From Microbacterium aurum (GTDB lineage Bacteria > Actinomycetota > Actinomycetes > Actinomycetales > Microbacteriaceae), in assembly GCF_016907815.1 (NCBI RefSeq), contig NZ_JAFBCQ010000001.1:3038001-3102000 (forward strand): 64,000 nucleotides of DNA, written 5' to 3'. Each line of letters starts with the position of its first letter. Within the stretch, counting starts at the first letter, position 1. The translations under genes were made by a program, and so were the position numbers. Positions 37,192 through 45,553 of this stretch are shown in pieces. Below the pieces are notes generated by a model, which was given only the letters and a program-made list of their open reading frames with translations, was not told the DNA's origin and did no database searches.

Positions 37192-39270
37192 TCATTCCTC
37201 GAGGATTTGCTTGAAGCGGTGGAGAAAGGCCGCCATTACGTCGCGCGATACAGTCTGGAACGGGCGATACTCACTCCGAGTTTCCGAGACAGACCACCCG
37301 GAACTGATACCGCTCGAAGCCATCCACGCGATCTCCCGATAGAAGGAACCATCCACCGCGACGTCAACGAAAGCGGGAGATCCGGACGGGCTGGATTCTG
37401 GCGAGCCTGCCATGCGATAGAGGAACGCCGCCATCACGTCGCGAGAGACGGGCTGGGCAGGCCGAAATACTCTTGTCGCGCCCTCTTGCCAGCCCTCGCT
37501 AATGCCTTCCGCGGCGAGCCAACTGATCTCCTTGTAGAACACCTGTCCAACCTGAACGTCTGCAAATGGTGAGATCGACGGGGCCGAAAAATCGGGGGAA
37601 CCCGCGAGCCTATAGAGGAAGGCGGCCATAACGTCACGGGTGACCGACTCGAAGGGGCGGTACACGCGAGTGCGGTCGCCTACTTCCCAGCCTTGCGTGA
37701 TGCCAGCCGAAGCCAGCCACGCAATGTCATTGGCAAATACGCTGTACGTCGCGAGGGAGGTCATGGACGCAACATCCGTGAACGGGTTGAGATAGTTGTA
37801 CATCCGGCGCAGGAACGCGGCCATTACGTCCCTCGTCACCGGCGCAGCAGGTCGGAACGCTCGCCCCGCAGCCTCATCCCATCCGCTGCTAATCCCCGCC
37901 GCCGCAAGCCAAGAAATCGATCTGTAGGAGGGTGACGATACCGCAACATCAATGAATGGCGACTGCGCAGCCGCGGCGTGGGGCGGCTGACCGGCAAGGT
38001 CGTAGAGAAACCCCGCCATGTCTTCGCGCGTGACCGGCTCACTCGGACGGAACCTCTCGTCGGACGAAAGCGAGGGAGAGTTGATAGTCAGCCATGCAAT
38101 CTCTTTGTAGAACACATCGGCCGGAGAGACGTCGGCGAAGGGAGACACGGATGGCGGGCTGAACGACGGGGATCCAGCTAAGCGGTACAAGAACGCTGCC
38201 ATGACGTCACGAGTAACGCTCTGCGTGGGGAGGTACTCCTGGTACCCCGGCGCTAACCGCCAGCCCTGCGAAATGCCGGAGTTGAACATCCAGACGATGT
38301 CGCTCGAGAACACGCTGAACCAGGTGGAGTTGGCATCCGACGAAACGTCAACGAATGGCGTATCCGTCTGGGGATACTGCGCGGACCCGAACCACGCCGT
38401 GAAGTAGTTGTAGAAGTTGCGGTTGCCGTAGCTGGAGCACCCATCGCCCAGGCCGTAACCTGCCGCGAGTGCGGCCGCATTCGGCTGGTACGGGGTGTAG
38501 CTGTACAGCGCTGCCGTCGCGTAGTTCTGGATGTTCAGGTAGGTGCCACCGCAAGATTCGGTTGGGCTGTAGCCAACGTAGTTGCGACCCGGCTGCTTCG
38601 CGAACTTAGCCGCCTTGTACGTCTTCAGCTGCTGCGTCCCCTTGAGGATCTGGGGACCGACTCCCGCGAAGGCCGGGTCGCACGGCGCGGTGTCGGGGCA
38701 GGAAGCGCCCATGGCGGCCTTGAGGTTCCAGTCCGACGGCTCCTTACTCGTCGTCAGGCCCTGTTCCTTCTGCAGCGTTACGAGGATGACCTTTGCGGAA
38801 ATACCGCAGGCCACCTGCACCCGATAGATGAGCTCCGAAACCTTCATCGAACCACCTTGGATGGCGGAACAGATGAGATTTCCCGTGGACTGCGAATACA
38901 CCGCATCCCGAGAGGAGATTCCGGTCGTCAGTACGTTCAGGCACTTGCCGTTTCGACAAGTACCGATCTTCGAATCGAGGAAAGTCTGGATCTCCGCCGA
39001 CGTCATCGCATTGCCGTCATAGAACAGCGCGTCGGAGATGATGTTCTCGGGGTTGAAGCCGACCACGGCCGCGGCTTTCACCATTCCGGTGTCCGCCAGG
39101 GAGCCTCCGCCTACAGCTGTCGTGGCATCAGTCGTTGCGCCGGGCGCCGCAATTGCGGGGTTCGCAGCGATGAGCGACCCTATCAGCGCGATTGACGCCA
39201 CAATCGCCGCGACAGCCGTGCGTGGCGCTGTCCAGACTGCACGACGGGGGGCTTGGCTTCGGGGGACCAT
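37192..39270 (-). CDS. Secreted protein with six SLH-like repeats
   Basis: The 692-residue protein has a basic start, a hydrophobic stretch and an Ala-x-Ala site near residue 42. Residues of about 65-300 form a cysteine-containing domain (Asn-Ile-Ile-Ser-Asp-Ala-Leu-Phe-Tyr, Gln-Thr-Phe-Leu-Asp-Ser-Lys, Leu-Gln-Lys-Glu-Gln-Gly-Leu) that recurs in actinobacterial secreted proteins; its function is not known to me, though a lysozyme-like fold is possible. Six SLH-like repeats fill the rest. The fifth and sixth are nearest the pattern Phe-Tyr-x-Glu-Ile-x-Trp...Gly-Ile-Ser. The gene is convergent with the SLH-bearing ATPase, only 10 bp apart. An ATG at 39270 is chosen over 39306 because a -10-like box sits 6 bp before it. 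Confidence 0.86.
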   Translation of the reverse strand: MVPRSQAPRRAVWTAPRTAVAAIVASIALIGSLIAANPAIAAPGATTDATTAVGGGSLADTGMVKAAAVVGFNPENIISDALFYDGNAMTSAEIQTFLDSKIGTCRNGKCLNVLTTGISSRDAVYSQSTGNLICSAIQGGSMKVSELIYRVQVACGISAKVILVTLQKEQGLTTSKEPSDWNLKAAMGASCPDTAPCDPAFAGVGPQILKGTQQLKTYKAAKFAKQPGRNYVGYSPTESCGGTYLNIQNYATAALYSYTPYQPNAAALAAGYGLGDGCSSYGNRNFYNYFTAWFGSAQYPQTDTPFVDVSSDANSTWFSVFSSDIVWMFNSGISQGWRLAPGYQEYLPTQSVTRDVMAAFLYRLAGSPSFSPPSVSPFADVSPADVFYKEIAWLTINSPSLSSDERFRPSEPVTREDMAGFLYDLAGQPPHAAAAQSPFIDVAVSSPSYRSISWLAAAGISSGWDEAAGRAFRPAAPVTRDVMAAFLRRMYNYLNPFTDVASMTSLATYSVFANDIAWLASAGITQGWEVGDRTRVYRPFESVTRDVMAAFLYRLAGSPDFSAPSISPFADVQVGQVFYKEISWLAAEGISEGWQEGATRVFRPAQPVSRDVMAAFLYRMAGSPESSPSGSPAFVDVAVDGSFYREIAWMASSGISSGWSVSETRSEYRPFQTVSRDVMAAFLHRFKQILEE

Positions 39271-39276
39271 GGGACC

Positions 39277-39282
39277 ATTGTG
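39277..39282 (-). promoter_or_regulatory. Candidate -10 box for the secreted SLH-like gene
   Basis: On the minus strand CACAAT lies 6 bp before the ATG at 39270. The same spacing and a similar hexamer precede the PH-domain gene (CACAAT) and lpdA (GACAAT). Confidence 0.4.
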
Positions 39283-39351
39283 ACGGAAGTAATCTGCTGT
39301 TACCACCTAACCGCCGCCCGACACGCCAAAGACACGCCGATCGAAGCGACC

Positions 39352-40455
39352 TCAGAGGTCCGCGTGCAGCTGCCAGACGCGCTCCGCGGCGCCCAGCCAC
39401 GAGAACGCGCGGCCCCGGTCACCGGCCAGCACGGCGTAGCGCTCGACGGCCGCGGTCGACCCGAGCACCTCTGCCAGCCCTGCCGCGATGTCGCCGACCA
39501 CTCCCCCATCGAGCACGACTTCGCGGTGTGATTCCGACTCCGCCGCCACGACGGGAACGCCGACGGCGAGCGCCTCCACCACGCGCCACGGGAACGCCGT
39601 CAACTCCGACGGTGCCACCAGCGCCACAGCGGCGCCCAGTACCGCGGCCCGATCGGCATCCTCCAGCGCACCGCGCACGTGCACCCGCTCCTGTGCGACG
39701 CCCGCCGCGGCGGCCAGATCGAGCACCGCCGGCTCGTCCCCCTCGGGCGCGCCCAGCACGACGACCGGCAGATCCGCGCCCGCCGCAGCGATGGCCGCGA
39801 AGCCCGCCGCAAGTCCCGCCGACGGAGCCGACGAGCCGGACATCACGACGCACCCGTCCGGCACGGTCAGCGCCCGCCGACGCCCCACCTCGTCGGTCGG
39901 CACTCGGAACCCTGCCGGCGCCGCCCCCGAGATCACGCGGATCCGATCCCCGAAACCACCGAGCTCCGCCACCCGAGACGCCGCGGCATGGGTCGGCACG
40001 ACGACCGCATCGGCGTGCTTCGCGGCCCGCTTGAGCATCGCCTTGTGCCAGGTCACCGCGCCCCGTGCGAGCTCCGCGGGGCGCTCCCACGCGTCCAGAT
40101 CCCACAGGGTCACGACGGTCTGATCGTGATCGTGCACCCGATCGTGCTTGACGAGCGGCGCGAGCAGCGTCGGAGAGTGGATCATCCCGCCCCCGACCCC
40201 GGGCGCGACACCCAGCTGCCATGACGCGGCGAGCTCCCGCCGCGCGAGCGGCATCCGCGCAAGCGAGGCCAACCCCGGCACCGCGCCCTCCACCGTCCCG
40301 GCGACATCCGCGCCCGACGGGACGATCGCCGCCACCTCGCACCCGCTCGGCGTCGACGCCACCAGCGCCCGCGCAAGCTCCCCCGACGCCATCGCCAAAT
40401 CGGCATCCGTCGGGGACACCACCTGATCCAGCACGACCCGCAACACGGCTGACAC
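39352..40455 (-). CDS. GT4-like glycosyltransferase
   Basis: The 367-residue GT-B protein has an N-terminal half with Leu-Asp-Gln-Val-Val-Ser and His-Ser-Pro-Thr-Leu-Leu-Ala-Pro, a central Val-Val-Val-Pro-Thr-His-Ala-Ala segment, and a C-terminal Ala-Pro-Ser-Glu-Leu-Thr-Ala-Phe-Pro-Trp-Arg-Val-Val-Glu-Ala (E-x7-E-type motif). Donor and acceptor are unknown. GTG at 40455 is 3 bp after the stop of the LCP gene, so it is the last gene of a purE-LCP-GT operon. It marks the change from the accessory locus to conserved chromosome. Confidence 0.8.
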   Translation of the reverse strand: MSAVLRVVLDQVVSPTDADLAMASGELARALVASTPSGCEVAAIVPSGADVAGTVEGAVPGLASLARMPLARRELAASWQLGVAPGVGGGMIHSPTLLAPLVKHDRVHDHDQTVVTLWDLDAWERPAELARGAVTWHKAMLKRAAKHADAVVVPTHAAASRVAELGGFGDRIRVISGAAPAGFRVPTDEVGRRRALTVPDGCVVMSGSSAPSAGLAAGFAAIAAAGADLPVVVLGAPEGDEPAVLDLAAAAGVAQERVHVRGALEDADRAAVLGAAVALVAPSELTAFPWRVVEALAVGVPVVAAESESHREVVLDGGVVGDIAAGLAEVLGSTAAVERYAVLAGDRGRAFSWLGAAERVWQLHADL

Positions 40456-40458
40456 GGC

Positions 40459-41931
40459 TCAGCCCTCCGGGGTGGGCGTCGGCGACGGCGGATACAGCGC
40501 CTGCTGGATGAGCTCCCGCACGTGCGCATACGCCTCCGGCGTCGGCTCGTCGGTGTCGATCCCCGCGCCGTCGAGCGTCAGCTCCAGCGTCTGCACGGGC
40601 TGGTCCTTCGCCTTCACGGCCAGGTTCACGAAGAAGCCCAGCAGCGACGACGGAATGTCCGTCTGCACGAGGTCCTCCCCCGCCGCCGCGACCTCCTGGA
40701 AGCGCGTCAGCACGTTCGCCGGGTTCGCCTGCGCGAGGATCGCCTGCTGCAGTTCTCGCTGCCGCCGCATCCGATCGGCGTCGCTCGTCGTGTACCGCGA
40801 CCGTGCGTACCACTGCGCCGTGTCGCCGTCCATGTGCTGCGGCCCGGCCTCGATCCAGCCGATCGCCCAATCCTCGGCGCTCTGCCCGTCATACGCGGGA
40901 CCGCCGCCCTTCGGCAGCCGCTCCTGCACCGTGATGTCCACCCCGCCGAGCGCGTCGACGATGTCCGCGAACCCCTTCATGTCGACGAAGGCATAGTACG
41001 GAATCTCGATCCCGAGGATTCCTTCCGCGGCATCCTTCGTCGCCTCGATCGCCGGCGTGGAACTGTTCGCCGCGGCATCCGGATACAGACCCGCGCCACG
41101 ATCCTCGCGACAGACCTCCACCGCGTTCATCAGCTGATTGATCCCGGGACCCCAGCCACACGTCTGCGAGATGTGCCCCTCGAGCCCGTCGGGATACAGA
41201 TCCTGCATCGGCCCCGCCGAGAACGGCACGTGCGCGAGATCGCGCGGGATGCCGGTGATGTGCACCGCCCCGGTATCGGCATTCACCGACACCACGGAGA
41301 TGCTGTCGAACCGCATCGAATCGCGCCCAAGGCCACTGTCGGCCCCCAGCAGCAGGATGTTGTAGTACCCGTTGGACGGCGGCACCGGCGGCGCGTTGTT
41401 CGTGAAGATGGATGCCAGGGCCTCCCGCGCGGGCGCGAGAAGCTGCTGCGCGGCGTAGACAGCGCCGCCCGACCCGAGGACGAGCCCCAGGATCGCCGTC
41501 ACCGCGACAAGCGGACGCGCCCCCGGCCGTGTCTTCACCAGCCGCACGAGCCGCAGCGTGTCGACGGTCAGCACGACCCACAGCACGGCGTACGCCAGCA
41601 GCACGAGCTGCACCACGAGGAGGACGAACCCGTTGACGCCCAGGTCGACGATCAGCGTCGGCCACACCAGCGCCGCGACGAGCGTCAGCACGACCAGCAC
41701 CCACATCACGAGGGTCGCGGCCAGCCCGACCCGGCCGAGCCGACGGTTGCCCGCGAGCACCTGAGCAGAACCGGGCACGAGGAAGTTCATCGCGACGAGC
41801 CACCACGCCCGCCGTGTCATCACCTTCGGCGAGCGCGTGTCGGGGCGCCGGATCGGCTGCTCGCCCAGGATCACCCCAGCATCCGCTCCCCGTGCAGGCG
41901 CCGGCGGACGGGGCGGAGCCGACACGCTCAC
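40459..41931 (-). CDS. LytR-CpsA-Psr family wall-polymer ligase
   Basis: The 490-residue protein has a proline-rich cytoplasmic start, four or five hydrophobic segments (about 45-175) and an extracytoplasmic LCP domain (about 190-440) with [21 protein letters not shown] and, near the end, [10 protein letters not shown]-x-Asp-Arg-Met-Arg-Arg-Gln. Those Arg and Asp residues bind the polyprenyl pyrophosphate head. LCP proteins attach glycans to peptidoglycan, so it may anchor polymers made by the neighbouring locus. It overlaps the purE stop by 4 bp. Confidence 0.93.
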   Translation of the reverse strand: MSVSAPPRPPAPARGADAGVILGEQPIRRPDTRSPKVMTRRAWWLVAMNFLVPGSAQVLAGNRRLGRVGLAATLVMWVLVVLTLVAALVWPTLIVDLGVNGFVLLVVQLVLLAYAVLWVVLTVDTLRLVRLVKTRPGARPLVAVTAILGLVLGSGGAVYAAQQLLAPAREALASIFTNNAPPVPPSNGYYNILLLGADSGLGRDSMRFDSISVVSVNADTGAVHITGIPRDLAHVPFSAGPMQDLYPDGLEGHISQTCGWGPGINQLMNAVEVCREDRGAGLYPDAAANSSTPAIEATKDAAEGILGIEIPYYAFVDMKGFADIVDALGGVDITVQERLPKGGGPAYDGQSAEDWAIGWIEAGPQHMDGDTAQWYARSRYTTSDADRMRRQRELQQAILAQANPANVLTRFQEVAAAGEDLVQTDIPSSLLGFFVNLAVKAKDQPVQTLELTLDGAGIDTDEPTPEAYAHVRELIQQALYPPSPTPTPEG

Positions 41932-42443
41932 AGCGAGTCCTTCAGGCGGCGGTTCTTCTCCTCGACCTGCTCCTCGAGCGCCCGGGCGTACTGCTCGACG
42001 CGATCGGCGAGGCGATCGTCGGCGGCACCGAGGATGCGCGCGGCCAGCAGTCCGGCGTTCTTCGCGCCGTTGATCGAAACGGTCGCCACGGGGATGCCGG
42101 CGGGCATCTGCACGATGCTCAGCAGCGAATCGAGCCCGTCGAGGGTCGCCAGCTGCACCGGGACGCCGATCACCGGCAGCGCCGTCACCGACGCCAGCAT
42201 GCCCGGCAGATGCGCGGCGCCGCCGGCACCGGCGATGATCACCTTCAGGCCACGCTCACGCGCCTCACGCCCGTAGCGCAGCAGCTTGTCGGGAGTGCGG
42301 TGCGCCGAGACGACCTCGACCTCGTGCGCGATCGTGAACTCGCTGAGCACCTGCGACGCGTCACTCATGACGCGCCAGTCCGAATCCGATCCCATGACGA
42401 CGCCGACGAGAGGGGATGCCGAGGAATGCAGGAGCCGTGTCAC
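41928..42443 (-). CDS. purE: N5-carboxyaminoimidazole ribonucleotide mutase
   Basis: The 171-residue enzyme of purine synthesis shows Met-Gly-Ser-Asp-Ser-Asp-Trp (about 17-23), Ser-Ala-His-Arg-Thr-Pro and [11 protein letters not shown], the PurE active-site loops. GTG at 42443. It uses the product of PurK, encoded about 230 bp upstream on the same strand, with a tandem repeat array in between. A TAACCT box 6 bp before the start suggests its own leaderless promoter. Confidence 0.96.
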   Translation of the reverse strand: MTRLLHSSASPLVGVVMGSDSDWRVMSDASQVLSEFTIAHEVEVVSAHRTPDKLLRYGREARERGLKVIIAGAGGAAHLPGMLASVTALPVIGVPVQLATLDGLDSLLSIVQMPAGIPVATVSINGAKNAGLLAARILGAADDRLADRVEQYARALEEQVEEKNRRLKDSL

Positions 42444-42449
42444 CCGACA

Positions 42450-42455
42450 AGGTTA
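42450..42455 (-). promoter_or_regulatory. Candidate -10 box for a leaderless purE transcript
   Basis: On the minus strand TAACCT lies 6 bp before the GTG at 42443, with no ribosome binding site between. Confidence 0.4.
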
Positions 42456-42499
42456 GGGCGGCAGGCTGGAAGATCGCCGGAGCGGCGCGCGGCGCGGGA

Positions 42500-42665
42500 C
42501 GGGTCACGCCGTTTCGTCTCGGTCGCTGGCGCTCCCTCGCGGGGCGACCAGCGGGGCGGGTCACGCCGTGTCGTCTCGGTCGCTGGCGCTCCCTCGCGGG
42601 GCGACCAGCGGGGCGGGTCACGCCGTGTCGTCTCGGTCGCTGGCGCTCCCTCGCGGGGCGACCAG
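42500..42665. repeat. Three tandem copies of a 57-bp palindromic unit
   Basis: Units start at 42500, 42557 and 42614; the third is short by about 5 bp. They differ at one visible base (CCGTTTCG in the first, CCGTGTCG in the others). Each unit holds GGTCGC and GCGACC about 16 bp apart and can fold as a hairpin. The array fills most of the purK-purE gap. It looks like an amplified extragenic palindromic repeat. Confidence 0.9.
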
Positions 42666-42673
42666 AACGGGGG

Positions 42674-43789
42674 TCAGTCGGCGAAGAAGGCGGCGGCGGC
42701 GCGGGCTTCGTAGACGACGGCGTCCAGATCGTCGCCGACGGCGTTGACGTGGCCCACCTTGCGACCTGGCCGCGGTGCCTTGCCGTACGTGTGCACCTTC
42801 ACCGCCGGATGTGCCTCGAGAACGGCGGGGAACCGGCTCTCGAGCGTGCCGTCCGCGGGACCGCCCAGGATGTTCACCATCACCGACCACGGCTGCCGCG
42901 GCGCAGGATCGCCGAGCGGCAGGTCGAGCACGGCGCGCACATGCTGCTCGAACTGTCCCGTCACGGCCCCGTCCTGCCCCCAGTGCCCGCTGTTGTGCGG
43001 ACGCATCGCCAGCTCGTTCACCAGCAGCCGGTCATCGGTGGTCTGGAACAGCTCCACCGCCAGCATCCCCGTCACACCCAGCCCTTCCGCAATCGCAGTG
43101 CCGATGGATGCCGCCACCTCCGTCAGCCGCGTCGACCCGTGCGGTGCGGGCGCGATGACCTCGGCGCACACCCCGTCGCGCTGCACCGTCTCGACGACCG
43201 GATAGGCGACGAGCTGACCCGACGGCCGCCGCGCCACCTGCTGCGCGAGCTCGCGCGTGAAGTCCACCAGTTCCTCGGCGAGCAGTTCGCCGCCGTCGAA
43301 CCAGTCGGCGACTTCCTCGGGGTCCGCGACGACGCGCACGCCCTTGCCGTCGTACCCCCCGCGCGGCGTCTTCACGACAGCCCGCCCGCCGTGCTCGTCG
43401 AGGAAGGACTGCAGGCCCGCGGCATCCGTCACCCTCGCCCACTCCGGCTGCGGCATGCCGAGCCCGGCCAGCCGCGCCCGCATGAGCAGCTTGTCCTGCG
43501 CGAACTGCAGCGCATCCGGACCGGGATGAACCCGGACCCCGTCCGCGACGAGGGCTCGCAGCACCTCCTGCGGCACGTGCTCGTGGTCGAAGGTCAGCAC
43601 GTCGACGCCCCGCGCGAACGCGCGCACCGTCTCGAGGTCGCGGTAATCGCCGGTCGCGGTCGCCGCCAGCGCCGCGGCCATGCCGGGCTCCTCGGCGAGC
43701 ACGCGCACGTCGACGCCGAGCTCCACCGCCGGAGCGATCATCATTCGGGCCAGCTGCCCGCCCCCGACGATCCCGAGTGTCAGCGCCAT
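42674..43789 (-). CDS. purK: 5-(carboxyamino)imidazole ribonucleotide synthase
   Basis: The 371-residue ATP-grasp enzyme has the PurK start Gly-Ile-Val-Gly-Gly-Gly-Gln-Leu-Ala-Arg-Met, Phe-Asp-His-Glu-His-Val-Pro, Lys-Thr-Pro-Arg-Gly-Gly-Tyr-Asp-Gly-Lys-Gly and Glu-Leu-Ala-Met-Arg-Pro-His-Asn-Ser-Gly-His. It converts AIR, ATP and bicarbonate to N5-CAIR for PurE. The ATG at 43789 has an AAGGGAG site at good spacing, unlike most core genes here. Confidence 0.96.
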   Translation of the reverse strand: MALTLGIVGGGQLARMMIAPAVELGVDVRVLAEEPGMAAALAATATGDYRDLETVRAFARGVDVLTFDHEHVPQEVLRALVADGVRVHPGPDALQFAQDKLLMRARLAGLGMPQPEWARVTDAAGLQSFLDEHGGRAVVKTPRGGYDGKGVRVVADPEEVADWFDGGELLAEELVDFTRELAQQVARRPSGQLVAYPVVETVQRDGVCAEVIAPAPHGSTRLTEVAASIGTAIAEGLGVTGMLAVELFQTTDDRLLVNELAMRPHNSGHWGQDGAVTGQFEQHVRAVLDLPLGDPAPRQPWSVMVNILGGPADGTLESRFPAVLEAHPAVKVHTYGKAPRPGRKVGHVNAVGDDLDAVVYEARAAAAFFAD

Positions 43790-43857
43790 ACGTGCTCCCT
43801 TTCGTCACCCCCATCCTCCCAGGTCTGCAGGCGGGATACCGCGCCATCCCCCGCGAG

Positions 43858-43916
43858 AGAACAACTGCGCGCCGAGAGCACGGGCAACACCCGTTCCCTC
43901 GGCGGGCAGTTGTTCT
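43858..43916. repeat. Long near-perfect hairpin element
   Basis: Two 27-nt arms with three mismatches enclose a 5-base loop (43885-43889). The outer 11 bases are perfect (AGAACAACTGC). One more partly paired stretch extends outward. It lies between the PH-domain gene and purK, both on the minus strand, so it could be a terminator for the former or a small palindromic mobile remnant. Confidence 0.8.
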
Positions 43917-43996
43917 TTCGGCGCGTGAGCGTCGCGGCCGAACCTCGCCGGGCGGGCCGGCACAGGCGAGGCGGATGCCGGTGCCGGCGGCGCGGA

Positions 43997-44560
43997 TCAG
44001 GGAAGCGGCGGCGGATCGCCGATGACCGGGATGCTGTGCGAATCGCGGTGGGCGAGGATCTGGCTCACCTCGACCTGGTCGCTGAGCACTTCGTGCACGA
44101 GCCGCACGGCCGGGATGTTCGCCATCCGCAGCGGCTCGTCCACACCGTTGGACAGGGTGAGCGTGCCCGCTCCCCACATCCGCTGCAGCGGCCCGCGACG
44201 CTCGGAGATCGTGTACCCGCGGGCGTGCAGCAGCTCGCGCCGGTTCCGGCCGAACAGGCCCGCCTGCGCGATCACCCGTCGCGTCGTGACGGTGTAGGTG
44301 TGACCGAGCCATCGCAGGTACGGCAGCACCACCAGCAGCAGCACGACGGCACCGGCCACAGCCCACAGCATCCAGTCCTCGAAAGGCTCGGGCAGGTTGT
44401 CGGTGAAGTACCCGACCGCCGCGGCGGCGGCTACGAGCACGAGAGCCGACCAGAACAGTCGGCGCGCGTGCGGCCGCACGCGCGCGATGCGCAACTCGGG
44501 CGTCGCGGCGCCCGGAGCAGGGGCCGCGGGGCGGCCCGGGTACGCCATCGGCTGGGTCAC
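43997..44560 (-). CDS. PH-domain membrane protein
   Basis: The 187-residue protein has a proline-rich start, two hydrophobic segments (about 36-52 and 64-82) and a bacterial PH-like domain after them: Thr-Tyr-Thr-Val-Thr-Thr-Arg-Arg-Val-Ile, Gly-Leu-Phe-Gly-Arg-Asn-Arg-Arg-Glu, and Gly-Thr-Leu-Thr-Leu-Ser-Asn-Gly. A gene of this kind between birA and purK is common in actinobacteria; its role is not known. GTG at 44560, with CACAAT 6 bp before it. Confidence 0.82.
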   Translation of the reverse strand: MTQPMAYPGRPAAPAPGAATPELRIARVRPHARRLFWSALVLVAAAAAVGYFTDNLPEPFEDWMLWAVAGAVVLLLVVLPYLRWLGHTYTVTTRRVIAQAGLFGRNRRELLHARGYTISERRGPLQRMWGAGTLTLSNGVDEPLRMANIPAVRLVHEVLSDQVEVSQILAHRDSHSIPVIGDPPPLP

Positions 44561-44642
44561 CCCACCATTGTGGCGGCAGATGGGTCACGACCGCCGGATC
44601 CCGCCGGGCGCGGCGTGCCCGCGTCGGCAACGCGCCCGCAGG

Positions 44643-45431
44643 TCAGCGCACGTGCACCACGTCGCCGGCGGACACGACGGCTTCGACCCCGTCGGCCGAG
44701 ACGACGAGCCGCCCGTCGGCGTCGAGGCGCACCGCCGTGCCGTGCAGCGTCGTGCCGTCCGGCAGCGACACCGTGACCCTTGCGCCGAGCGTCGCGCAGT
44801 GCGCGGCCACGTCGTCGGCGACCGCCGCCGAGCCGTCGACGGCCAGGCGCGCGATGCCGTCGCGCAGACCGGTGAGGAAATCGGCGAGCAGCCGGTCTTC
44901 GTCCGCGGTCGCCCCGAGCGCGGCGAACGACGTCGCGGTCGGCACCGGGAGATCCACCTTCGCCATGGTCGTATTGACGCCCGCGCCCAGCACAACCGTG
45001 TGCGGGTCGGTCGGCAGCACCTCGGCGAGGATGCCGCTGATCTTCAGCCCCTGAACGAGCACATCGTTCGGCCACTTGAGCTGTACATCGCGACCCGCCC
45101 GCATCGACGGGAGCTGTGCGGCGACGGCATCCGCCATCGCCACTCCCGCGAGGAGCGGAATCCACCCGCGATCGCTCGTGGCGACGGCGCCCACCCGCAG
45201 CAGCACCGAGACGGCGAGCGCCGACCCGGGCGGGGTCGTCCAGGCGCGATCGAGCCGGCCCCGGCCCGCGCGCTGGTCGCGCGTGACCACCACGGACAGG
45301 TGCGGATGCCCGTCGGGGTCCTCCGCGGCATCCCGCAGCAGCTTCGCGTTCGTCGAGTCCACCGTCTCGATCACGTGCACGCGGGGCGAGACGGCGGCGG
45401 ACAGCGGGAATCCCTCAGACGGAATCGGCAT
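44643..45431 (-). CDS. birA: Biotin-[acetyl-CoA-carboxylase] ligase
   Basis: The 262-residue enzyme lacks the N-terminal DNA-binding domain of the E. coli protein, so it is a monofunctional ligase. It has Ser-Thr-Asn-Ala-Lys, the biotinyl-AMP loop Gly-Arg-Gly-Arg-Leu-Asp-Arg-Ala-Trp, and Leu-Lys-Trp-Pro-Asn-Asp-Val-Leu. Its substrate in this window is Lys563 of the carboxylase alpha subunit (52889-54682). It is divergent from the beta subunit gene with 122 bp between starts. Confidence 0.94.
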   Translation of the reverse strand: MPIPSEGFPLSAAVSPRVHVIETVDSTNAKLLRDAAEDPDGHPHLSVVVTRDQRAGRGRLDRAWTTPPGSALAVSVLLRVGAVATSDRGWIPLLAGVAMADAVAAQLPSMRAGRDVQLKWPNDVLVQGLKISGILAEVLPTDPHTVVLGAGVNTTMAKVDLPVPTATSFAALGATADEDRLLADFLTGLRDGIARLAVDGSAAVADDVAAHCATLGARVTVSLPDGTTLHGTAVRLDADGRLVVSADGVEAVVSAGDVVHVR

Positions 45432-45437
45432 GCCGCC

Positions 45438-45443
45438 ACCCTA
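45438..45443 (-). promoter_or_regulatory. Candidate -10 box for a leaderless birA transcript
   Basis: On the minus strand TAGGGT lies 6 bp before the ATG at 45431 with no ribosome binding site. Confidence 0.5.
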
Positions 45444-45540
45444 CGCCGGGGGTGCAGACCGCGCGATCGAGTGGCATACCCCACAGCGGATCGCCGTTCC
45501 CGTTGTCGCAGGTCCCCAACCGCGCGCACGGCCCGCTCGC

Positions 45541-45546
45541 TAGGGT
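45541..45546 (+). promoter_or_regulatory. Candidate -10 box for a leaderless accD transcript
   Basis: TAGGGT lies 7 bp before the GTG at 45554. The same hexamer serves the divergent birA gene. Confidence 0.5.
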
Positions 45547-45553
45547 GGAATGC

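Noticed and set aside
39419..40870. Long open frame on the minus strand overlapping the glycosyltransferase and LCP genes
   Set aside because: Arg/Gly/Ala-rich shadow of real genes in another frame; no domain motifs.
42500..42665. Tandem repeats as a CRISPR array
   Set aside because: The units are contiguous with no variable spacers, and no cas genes are near.
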